From Nitrospira sp. (lineage in GTDB: Bacteria; Nitrospirota; Nitrospiria; Nitrospirales; Nitrospiraceae): a stretch of DNA of 39,602 nucleotides. The stretch's first letter is position 1, and the number at the start of each line of letters is the position of its first letter. A program made the position numbers and the translations under genes. The notes beneath the pieces are model-generated. The model had not been told where the DNA came from. It worked only from the letters and a program-made list of their open reading frames with translations, and searched no databases. Location of the stretch: assembly GCA_005116885.1 (NCBI GenBank), contig SWDP01000006.1:123835-163436 (forward strand), written 5' to 3'. Positions 34,488 through 39,602 of the stretch are shown here, piece after piece.

Positions 34488-36308
34488 TCAGTGATTGTCC
34501 ATGATGGCTTTAAGCTCACTGCCGCTGATCACCTCGCGTTCGAGCAGGACTTTTGCTCCTTCTACGAGTGCACGCTTCTTTTCAGCTAAGAGCCATCTCA
34601 CGCGATCGTATTGCTCGTCGATGATCCGGCGCACTTCACAGTCGATCTCGCGGGCGGTCTCCTCCGAGTAGTCGCCTTTCTCCTGAGTCGCCTGAATCTG
34701 CATGATAAGAGGCTGGCGTTCACGATCCAGGGTCACGGCACCCAGCTTCTCGCTCATCCCGTAGGATTTGACCATGCTCTTGGCAATGTCCGTCGCCCTG
34801 ACCAGGTCGTTCTGTGCGCCCGTGGAGGCCTCGCCGAAGATCAATTCTTCCGCATTTCGCCCTCCGAGTAAGACGGCAATCTTGTTCTCCAGCTCCGTCT
34901 TGGCCATCAGAAAGCGATCCTCCGTCGGGAGTTGAAGGGTATAGCCCAACGCGGCAATCCCTCTGGGGATGATGGAGATTTTCTGTATCGGGTCTGCGCC
35001 TGGGAATGACAACGCCACCAAGGCGTGACCCACTTCATGATGGGCGACTCGTTCCCTCTCCGTCTTGTTGAGCACCCGGTTCTTCTTTTCCAACCCCGCC
35101 ACGACCCGCTCTACCGCTTCTTGCAATTCCGAGTGACCCACCTGCTCTTTATTCCGACGCACGGTCAACAGTGTCGCTTCGTTGATGATATTCGCGAGGT
35201 CGGCGCCGGAGAACCCGGGGGTCATCCCGGCGATCACCTCAAGACCTGCGTCGGGACCCAGCGCCACCCGCTTCGCATGAACGTGCAAGATGGCCAGGCG
35301 GCCGATCTTGTCTGCACGATCGACCAGCACTTGGCGATCGAACCGGCCGGCCCGCAACAGTGCGGGATCCAGGATCTCAGGCCGATTGGTCGCCGCCATC
35401 AGAATGACGCCGATGCGGGGATCGAAGCCGTCCATCTCGACCAGCAACTGATTCAGGGTCTGCTCACGCTCCTCATGCGCCATGGGTCCCATCCCGCGGG
35501 CTTTTCCGATCGCATCCAGTTCGTCGATAAAGATAATACAGGGCGCTTTGACCTTTGCCTGCTCGAACAAGTCCCTCACGCGAGCTGCCCCGACCCCCAC
35601 AAACATTTCCACGAATTCGGACCCGCTGATGCTGAAAAAGGTGACACCGGCCTCTCCGGCCACGGCGCGTGCCAGGAGTGTCTTGCCGGTTCCAGGTGGG
35701 CCAACGAGTAAGATGCCTTTGGGAATCTTTCCTCCGAGACGCGTAAATTTTTCCGGTGTCTTGAGAAAGTCGATCACCTCGCGCAGTTCTTCCTTCGCCT
35801 CGTCCACGCCGGCCACATCCGCGAACGTCACCTTCGTGTCCTTCTCGGCATAAATCTTCGCCTTCGACTGCCCCACTGTCATGAACCCGCTTTGGCCCTG
35901 TCCGAACCGCTTCATGACAAAGAACCAAATGCCGACGAAGACCAGCGCAGGAACGACCCAGGAGAGGAGATCGCGCAAGAAGGTACTTTCAATCACGCCA
36001 CTAAACGTGACGTTATGTGCGTTGAGCTCCTTGACCAGATCGGGATCTTCAACCCGAATGGCCGTAAACAACTTCTGGTCTTTGGATACTCCTTCCGACT
36101 TCAGCTTCCCGGTCACTCTCTGGTTAGTGAGCGTACGAGTGACCGTGACTTCCGCCACGTTGCCGGCCGCCAGGAGCGTCTTGAATTCGCTATACGGAAG
36201 CTCTTCAAGCATCTGCATGGGCGTGATGAAATTGTGCACGAACAGGACGGCCCCGATCGTGAGAAAGGCACACAGGACTGAAAAGGAGATTTTTTTATTC
36301 ACTGGCAT
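34488..36308 (-). CDS. ftsH: ATP-dependent zinc metalloprotease FtsH
   Basis: Membrane-bound AAA+ protease degrading damaged membrane proteins and regulators. Two transmembrane helices ([40 protein letters not shown]) bracket the periplasmic domain. The AAA+ domain shows [14 protein letters not shown], the pore [30 protein letters not shown] and [20 protein letters not shown]. The zinc site is [13 protein letters not shown] (HEXXH), with a downstream Asp ligand region. Length 606 is slightly short at the C-terminus. AAAGGA lies upstream of the ATG. It follows the two small membrane peptides and a STAS gene with a sigma-54 promoter. Such a neighbourhood is not the usual tilS-hpt-ftsH-folP one, so this may be a second, conditional FtsH. 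Confidence 0.97.
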   Translation of the reverse strand: MPVNKKISFSVLCAFLTIGAVLFVHNFITPMQMLEELPYSEFKTLLAAGNVAEVTVTRTLTNQRVTGKLKSEGVSKDQKLFTAIRVEDPDLVKELNAHNVTFSGVIESTFLRDLLSWVVPALVFVGIWFFVMKRFGQGQSGFMTVGQSKAKIYAEKDTKVTFADVAGVDEAKEELREVIDFLKTPEKFTRLGGKIPKGILLVGPPGTGKTLLARAVAGEAGVTFFSISGSEFVEMFVGVGAARVRDLFEQAKVKAPCIIFIDELDAIGKARGMGPMAHEEREQTLNQLLVEMDGFDPRIGVILMAATNRPEILDPALLRAGRFDRQVLVDRADKIGRLAILHVHAKRVALGPDAGLEVIAGMTPGFSGADLANIINEATLLTVRRNKEQVGHSELQEAVERVVAGLEKKNRVLNKTERERVAHHEVGHALVALSFPGADPIQKISIIPRGIAALGYTLQLPTEDRFLMAKTELENKIAVLLGGRNAEELIFGEASTGAQNDLVRATDIAKSMVKSYGMSEKLGAVTLDRERQPLIMQIQATQEKGDYSEETAREIDCEVRRIIDEQYDRVRWLLAEKKRALVEGAKVLLEREVISGSELKAIMDNH

Positions 36309-36484
36309 CGCGAGTTGTTCCTTTCTCTGTCACGACCCTAAGGTGGATCGAAGGATTGGGGCTGTTGCACTCACGCCCCTGTTTGCCGTGTTCCCTTTGG
36401 GCTTCTTGCTGACGTCCTAAGGCGACAGAATCTTGATACGCAATCTGGACATCTGGGCATCCGCCCACGCTGAGGATTCCCTTC

Positions 36485-36601
36485 TCAGCCTTTGAAGTAA
36501 CCAGTTGCAAGCACCAGACATATCAAAATCACGGCACCAAGAATGATGAAAATGACCCCCTTCATGGTGGGAACTCCTTGTTGAAAAACTATAGATGGCA
36601 T
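36485..36601 (-). CDS. Small single-helix membrane peptide, copy 1 (38 aa)
   Basis: Unrecognised small gene. From ATG 36601 it reads MPSIVFQQGVPT, then MKGVIFIILGAVILICLVLA and TGYFKG. The hydrophobic run of about 20 residues is one transmembrane helix. An internal ATG at 36565 has AAGGAG eight bases upstream and would give a 26-residue form. It is paralogous to the gene just upstream (36614-36730): both have a 12-residue lead ending in Thr before MKGVIFIILG, and ATG-to-ATG distance is 129 bp. The frame is conserved while leads differ, which supports coding. It lies 176 bp before ftsH. Function unknown. Confidence 0.7.
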   Translation of the reverse strand: MPSIVFQQGVPTMKGVIFIILGAVILICLVLATGYFKG

Positions 36602-36613
36602 TAGCATTCGGCA

Positions 36614-36730
36614 TTAGGGCCTGAGGAGGCCCGTTGCCAGTGCCAGGCACATCACAAGCACACCACCAAGAATAATGAAAATGACGCCCTTCATGGTGTG
36701 ATCGTTTTTTTGCACAGTAGTATTTGACAT
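36614..36730 (-). CDS. Small single-helix membrane peptide, copy 2 (38 aa)
   Basis: Unrecognised small gene. From ATG 36730, with AGAGGAGGG correctly upstream, it reads MSNTTVQKNDHT, then MKGVIFIILGGVLVMCLALA and TGLLRP. A hydrophilic 12-residue lead precedes one transmembrane helix with a single Cys, which copy 1 also has at the same position. Sixteen or more of the 26 core residues are identical between copies, and the differences are conservative (A/G, I/V, L/M). It is 54 bp downstream of the STAS gene and 12 bp from copy 1, on the ftsH strand, so all are probably co-transcribed from the sigma-54 promoter at 37087. Confidence 0.75.
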   Translation of the reverse strand: MSNTTVQKNDHTMKGVIFIILGGVLVMCLALATGLLRP

Positions 36731-36784
36731 TGGAATTCCCTCCTCTTGTGTGTGGGTCGATTTGGTTATCAGAACTGCACCGCC

Positions 36785-37051
36785 TTATCCTTCCCTGCCT
36801 TTCTCACGGATCATCCACTCCCGTATGTACGGCCAGCAATTGAGGAGCTCGACACCGCTTTCTTCACAGGCGTTCAGAAATCGAATGATCTCGACATCCA
36901 CGAGCGTCACTCCGTTGAGGTCCAGCGCAATCCGCGACCGAGCGCCTTCCATTTGCGCCTTCAATTCATCCAGATGCTTCGCTTGCAACCGACCGCTTAG
37001 ACAAATCATCGTCTTGAGACGGCGGGTTTCTTTTTCAAATTTTATTGTCAT
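36785..37051 (-). CDS. STAS-domain protein
   Basis: An 88-residue STAS (anti-sigma-factor-antagonist-like) protein. MTIKFEKETRRLKTMICLSG is followed by RLQAKHLDELKAQMEG, the IALDLNGVTLVDVEIIRFLN strand-helix element and GVELLNCWPYIREWM. The phosphorylatable Ser/Thr of SpoIIAA-type proteins would fall near TLVDVE; whether it is a target is unclear. The start at 37051 has AGAGG six bases upstream. About 24 bases before it lies the predicted sigma-54 transcription start. No anti-sigma kinase is adjacent. A decayed second copy is at 38777-38857. Confidence 0.82.
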   Translation of the reverse strand: MTIKFEKETRRLKTMICLSGRLQAKHLDELKAQMEGARSRIALDLNGVTLVDVEIIRFLNACEESGVELLNCWPYIREWMIREKGREG

Positions 37052-37086
37052 CTGTGACCTCTGCAACCTGGACTACATAAAAATAT

Positions 37087-37102
37087 TGCAATGAAGAGGC
37101 CA
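37087..37102 (-). promoter_or_regulatory. Sigma-54 (-24/-12) promoter of the STAS gene
   Basis: Minus-strand TGGCCTCTTCATTGCA fits the consensus TGGCAC-N5-TTGCA, with GG and GC separated by exactly 10 bases. Predicted transcription starts near 37076, about 25 bases before the STAS ATG. The same element, TGGTCTCTTCATTGCA, stands at the same place in the duplicated copy (38888-38903). Confidence 0.8.
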
Positions 37103-37145
37103 GCTATAAACCATTGAAATGTTTGTGTTTGGCGTGGATACTTCT

Positions 37146-37177
37146 GCCGAAGTTTCAGCATTTGCTGAATGATCGGC
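37146..37177. promoter_or_regulatory. 32-bp dyad, probable enhancer site for the sigma-54 activator
   Basis: GCCGA-AGT-TTCAGCA-TT-TGCTGAA-TGA-TCGGC: a perfect 7-bp inner inverted repeat with matching 5-bp outer arms. Its centre is about 85 bases upstream of the predicted start, where enhancer sites of sigma-54 activators lie. No T-tract follows on either strand, so it is not a terminator. It is conserved in the second copy at 38947-38978. Confidence 0.65.
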
Positions 37178-37266
37178 AAAAGAGGCAGGAGTATTCGGTG
37201 AAATTTCAATTCTCGGTCGGATTGCGTGGAGGATAGTGAGCGGGTGCTGGCTCAGAGGAGTCGTCT

Positions 37267-37306
37267 AAAACAAAAGCAATGATCCGCGAGAGGCCGGTTC
37301 TCGCGG
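37267..37306 (-). terminator. Intrinsic terminator after the truncated activator gene
   Basis: On the minus strand CCGCGAGA and TCTCGCGG pair as an 8-bp stem with a 7-base loop, followed by ATCATTGCTTTTGTTTTA. It lies 28 bases past the stop of the activator remnant and insulates the STAS promoter from upstream transcription. Confidence 0.7.
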
Positions 37307-37333
37307 GTGGCGCCCAAACAACTTTTGGCATTT

Positions 37334-37591
37334 TTACCGTGCGTAGTCGGTTTGTCGAGTCTTAAACTGATGTTTGTTAATTCCCAGGGCCGTGATTTTT
37401 GATTCAAGTGTCTGCCTCGGGAGTCCGAGCTTGGCCGCGGTGCCGGTAGGGCCGCTGACCCGGCCTCCGCAATCCGCCAACGCCGCTTCAATGATGTCAT
37501 TTTCATGCTCGGCTAGCGCGACGCCTACCGTCCTTTTACGGCTTTTCAGATCGCCTCGCCAATCTGTTGAAGCTAAAGCACTGATTTGCAA
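37334..37591 (-). pseudogene. Sigma-54 activator C-terminal remnant (Fis-type HTH only)
   Basis: An 85-codon frame whose last 60 residues (LAEHENDIIEAALADCGGRV and AAKLGLPRQTLESKITALGI) match the Fis-type DNA-binding end of the activator at 39135-39602. The first 25 residues (from MQISALASTDWRGDL) are unrelated and start at the duplication breakpoint. The AAA+ domain needed to act on sigma-54 is absent. If translated, it would bind the dyad without activating, so a role as a competitor cannot be excluded. It begins 23 bp after the SDR gene ends. Confidence 0.7.
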
Positions 37592-37614
37592 TTGACACTG
37601 CGAGTAGGCGTAAC

Positions 37615-38418
37615 CTAAGTGGCAGTAATGCTGTAGCGCACTGCAGGAGAATGGAGTGACAGCTTCGGTATCATGTTCTGCCGCGCCGCCTCATATGCCT
37701 CCCAGTCGGCGATCTCTGGCAGCGAAGGAATGGTTACGCTCTCGCCGCGGTCGAGTCCGACGAGCGCAGCGTCTACCATTTTGTCCACGTCCATCAGCAT
37801 GCTTGGCGGCAAGGTCGCGATGTCTATCCCGGCCTTTTCCCAAATCGCCGTCCGGGTCGCACCCGGCAGCACCACCTGCACGCGAACGCCCTTGCTCGCG
37901 ACTTCCTGTTGCAACCTCAAGCTCAGATTGAGCAGATAGGCTTTGGTGCCGCTATAGCTGCCGTTGAACCACTCCGGCGCGAGTGCCAGGACCGAGCTGA
38001 TGTTGATGAGGGTGCCACTGCCGCGCACGACAAATCCTGGAATCGCCGCTAGCGCCAGCAATGTCGGCGCCAGCACGTTGAGCTGAATCATGCTCTCGAG
38101 ACGATCGGGATCGGCATTGGCCAGGTCGCCAAACATGGCGATGCCCGCGTTGTTGACCAGGACGGTGATTGTGGCATCAGTGCGCAGCACCTGTTCGACT
38201 CGAGCGAGATCCGCCCTGTTGTTCAAGTCGGCAACGATAACCTCGACGGAACGGCCAGTGTCATTGGTGATTCGTGCCGCCAGCGAGTCGAGTCGTTCTC
38301 GATTGCGGGCGACGAGGATCAGATCATGCCCGCGACTGGCCAGTCGATCGGCATAGATCGCGCCGATCCCAGAAGAAGCGCCCGTTATCAGAGCGGTACT
38401 TTTTAGGCTTGTATCCAT
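37615..38418 (-). CDS. Short-chain dehydrogenase/reductase
   Basis: Classical SDR of 267 residues, NAD(P)-dependent, substrate unknown. The cofactor motif TGASSGIGAIYADRLASRG is at the N-terminus, followed by LVARNRERLD (Arg after the second strand suggests NADPH), NNAGIAMFGDL, the catalytic Ser in NISSVLALAPEW, and YSGTKAYLLNLS (YxxxK). PGATRTAIW is the usual post-catalytic loop. AAGGAG lies six bases upstream of the ATG. The gene sits between the two copies of the duplicated sigma-54 block, with no functional link to its neighbours that I can see, so it may have been captured during the rearrangement or by transfer. Confidence 0.92.
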   Translation of the reverse strand: MDTSLKSTALITGASSGIGAIYADRLASRGHDLILVARNRERLDSLAARITNDTGRSVEVIVADLNNRADLARVEQVLRTDATITVLVNNAGIAMFGDLANADPDRLESMIQLNVLAPTLLALAAIPGFVVRGSGTLINISSVLALAPEWFNGSYSGTKAYLLNLSLRLQQEVASKGVRVQVVLPGATRTAIWEKAGIDIATLPPSMLMDVDKMVDAALVGLDRGESVTIPSLPEIADWEAYEAARQNMIPKLSLHSPAVRYSITAT

Positions 38419-38776
38419 GTTGTTCTCCTTCTCTCAAATTGTGTGCCGGCAATTATATTCGATCGACCGTGACGGCAGCCAAGTCGATCGTAATTGGTGC
38501 GAAACCCTGGGTTGCGACGCTTCTGCCTTCGTGAAGGTGCACGAACTGTCTTATCGGAAATGCGACAACCGTCGAATGTTTTGTGCTCGTGCGTGTGGTG
38601 TGCGACCGGCGGTTTCTTCGTTACGTCAGGTGAATAGTCCCTACGCCGCTGCATGTGTGCGTCGTCGCAGCAGAAGGCCTGATCGGTATTGTGGTTCGCG
38701 ACGGTCTTTGTGAATAGCACCGCGAGGCGTCGCCACGTTTGCTCACCTTCGGTCCACGGGGCGATTTCTCGCGCCT
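38419..38776. other. Intergenic stretch upstream of the SDR gene
   Basis: About 360 bp with no gene I can support. Open frames occur on both strands, but their translations are Arg/Cys-rich and lack domain features. The SDR promoter should be near the SDR end; none was clear. The right end merges into the decayed STAS copy. Confidence 0.4.
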
Positions 38777-38857
38777 CCAGGTGTTTTGATTGTAGTCGAC
38801 TGCTCATTCAATCATCGTCTTGAGGGTGTGGTTTTCTCTTTCAATTCTTATTATCAT
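38777..38857 (-). pseudogene. STAS pseudogene fragment, copy B
   Basis: From ATG 38857, with AGGAA upstream, the frame reads MIIRIERENHTLKTMIE and stops at 38804. This matches MTIKFEKETRRLKTMIC of the intact STAS protein. In the next frame similarity resumes as SSRLQSKHLEAREI against SGRLQAKHLDELKA, showing a one-base deletion around 38810. After about 38777 similarity is lost, so the rest of the domain has been deleted or replaced. The promoter in front is still intact. Confidence 0.75.
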
Positions 38858-38887
38858 GTGCGATTCCTGCGACCGGATGAGAAATAA

Positions 38888-38903
38888 TGCAATGAAGAGA
38901 CCA
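38888..38903 (-). promoter_or_regulatory. Sigma-54 (-24/-12) promoter, copy B
   Basis: Minus-strand TGGTCTCTTCATTGCA keeps GG and GC with 10-base spacing. It lies 30 bases before the ATG of the frameshifted STAS copy, so it would now transcribe only a 17-codon fragment and the region leading to the SDR gene. Confidence 0.7.
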
Positions 38904-38946
38904 GATGTAAGCCTTTGATAGAGTGACACCTGGTCTGGTTTCGACT

Positions 38947-38978
38947 ACCGAAATTTCAGCATTTGCTGAATGATCGGC
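38947..38978. promoter_or_regulatory. Dyad, probable activator site, copy B
   Basis: The inner TTCAGCA-TT-TGCTGAA is identical to copy A; the outer arms ACCGA and TCGGC match in four of five pairs. It sits at nearly the same distance upstream of the copy B promoter as in copy A, which argues for selection on the site. Confidence 0.6.
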
Positions 38979-39066
38979 AAAAGAGGCAGCAGTATCCGGT
39001 GAAGCTTCGATTCTCTGTCGGATTGAGTGGAGGACGGTGAGTGGGTGCGGGGTCAGAAGAGTAATC

Positions 39067-39106
39067 TAAAACAAAAGCAATGATTCGCGAGAGACCGGCT
39101 CTCGCG
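39067..39106 (-). terminator. Intrinsic terminator after the sigma-54 activator gene
   Basis: CGCGAGA and TCTCGCG form a 7-bp stem around a GC-rich loop, followed on the minus strand by ATCATTGCTTTTGTTTTA. It lies 28 bases past the activator stop and is the counterpart of the copy A terminator. Confidence 0.65.
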
Positions 39107-39134
39107 GGTGGCGCCCAAACAACTTTTGGTCTTT

Positions 39135-39602
39135 TTACCGTGCGTAGTCGGCTTGTCGAGCCTTGAAGCGATGCTTGTTAATTCCCAGGGCCGTGATTTT
39201 TGATTCAAGCGTCTGCCTCGGGAGACCGAGCTTGGCCGCGGCGCCGGTAGGGCCGCTGACCTGGCCCGCACAATCCGCCAACGCCGCTTCAATGATGTCC
39301 TTTTCATGCTCGGCTAGCGTGGCGCCTAGAGGAATCACCGACCCCGACAGCCGGTGCTTTTCCCGTTTCAACCAGGTCTCGTCGACAGAAAATGTTTCGC
39401 TCTCGCACAGCACGATCGCTCGCTGGATGACATTCTGGAGTTCGCGAATGTTGCCGGGCCAGTCGTAGTCCTGAAACAGCTCCAAGGTCTCTTTCTGTAT
39501 ATTCTTGATTTTTTTCCCGGCCTTCTTCGCATAGCGTTCAATCAGGTAGGTGACGAGTAACGGGATGTCGTCTATCCGTTCGCGTAACGGGGGGATCTGG
39601 AT
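39135..39602 (-). CDS. Sigma-54-dependent transcriptional activator (NtrC family), 5' part outside window
   Basis: C-terminal 155 residues of an enhancer-binding protein; the frame is open to the window end. The end of the AAA+ domain is visible as IQIPPLRERIDDIPLLVTYL, with FQDYDWPGNIRELQNVIQRA (WPGNIREL signature). The Fis-type HTH follows: LAEHEKDIIEAALADCAG and AAKLGLPRQTLESKITALGI. The sensor domain and the GAFTGA loop lie outside the window. The gene is immediately upstream of a dyad and a sigma-54 promoter that are both duplicated next to the STAS-peptide-ftsH group, which makes it the likely regulator of that group. Confidence 0.9.
   Translation of the reverse strand: MQIPPLRERIDDIPLLVTYLIERYAKKAGKKIKNIQKETLELFQDYDWPGNIRELQNVIQRAIVLCESETFSVDETWLKREKHRLSGSVIPLGATLAEHEKDIIEAALADCAGQVSGPTGAAAKLGLPRQTLESKITALGINKHRFKARQADYAR

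Larger units (their letters stand above)
36970..37527. repeat. Diverged duplication, copy A (STAS 5' part to activator C-terminus)
   Basis: This 558-bp block aligns in the same orientation with 38777-39328: the STAS 5' coding part, sigma-54 promoter, 32-bp dyad, terminator and the HTH end of the activator are all shared in order. The stretch TTCAGCATTTGCTGAA with its flanks, and the promoter, are the best conserved. Identity falls off at CGCCTA (37522-37527), where copy A is cut from its activator. Confidence 0.85.
38777..39328. repeat. Diverged duplication, copy B
   Basis: Partner of 36970-37527, same orientation, offset about 1.8 kb, with the SDR gene and unassigned sequence between. In this copy the activator gene is continuous beyond the shared block, while the STAS part is broken; in copy A it is the reverse. 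The two together hold one functional set. Confidence 0.85.

Noticed and set aside
36295-36510. 71-codon frame between peptide copy 1 and ftsH
   Set aside because: It starts at TTG inside the peptide gene, lacks a ribosome site and has no conserved features.
37146-37177. Dyad as a transcription terminator
   Set aside because: No T-tract follows on either strand, and a separate terminator is already present at 37267-37306.
38403-38807. 134-codon minus-strand frame overlapping the SDR start
   Set aside because: Only its first 14 residues match STAS, through a frameshift; the rest is Arg/His-rich without a domain, so it was treated as part of the pseudogene region.

Overview
The window is a stretch of ordinary chromosome from a moderately GC-rich Gram-negative bacterium, most likely a Nitrospira-like member of Nitrospirota. 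That placement rests on recalled gene order (obgE-proB-nadD-rsfS, gap-pgk-tpiA-secG), on a LapA/LapB fusion, on REP-like and mosaic intergenic repeats of a kind I associate with that genus, and on the many sigma-54, HD-GYP and PilZ genes. No 16S gene or other marker is present, so it remains an inference.

Layout. 1-5.4 kb: the 5' part of uppP, a lipoprotein with a helix-hairpin-helix tail, and a macA / macB-ATPase / macB-permease efflux operon. 5.4-9.4 kb (minus strand): an HD-GYP protein, a compact HTH-MraZ-RusA operon, an insertion-sequence remnant, and comF with a FmdB-type zinc ribbon. 9.6-14.3 kb (plus strand): a LolD-like ATPase, a class 1A dihydroorotate dehydrogenase and a large double-FtsX permease, with a small LuxR-type HTH gene inserted in reverse. 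14.3-18.1 kb (minus): a LemA-GIDE membrane pair, a zeta-toxin-like kinase interrupted by a stop inside its P-loop, and bioB. 18.1-23.7 kb (minus): lapB-like, rsfS, nadD, proB, obgE, rpmA, rplU. 23.8-25.2 kb (plus): a PilZ protein and ilvE. 25.4-28.9 kb (minus): gap-pgk-tpiA-secG, preceded by a textbook intrinsic terminator a few bases before the gap start. mutS2 is divergent from it.

31.5-39.6 kb is the most unusual part. All genes lie on the minus strand: a truncated or partial sigma-54 activator, an SDR oxidoreductase, a STAS protein, two tandem paralogous 38-residue membrane peptides, ftsH, a zinc-ribbon protein, an exported membrane-anchored protein, a two-helix membrane protein, a PlsC-type acyltransferase and a secreted Lon-type (S16) Ser-Lys protease domain. 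A good -24/-12 promoter with an upstream 32-bp dyad precedes the STAS gene. A second, partly decayed copy of the block (activator C-terminus, terminator, dyad, sigma-54 promoter, STAS start) lies 1.8 kb away. My reading is a sigma-54-controlled membrane or proteostasis stress module in which the twin peptides, coded next to FtsH, are the newest element.

Several genes show start-site or integrity anomalies: rsfS and nadD lack canonical starts where family homology begins, the zeta-like gene has a TGA in Walker A, and the second STAS copy has a frameshift. I found no rRNA, tRNA or CRISPR array.
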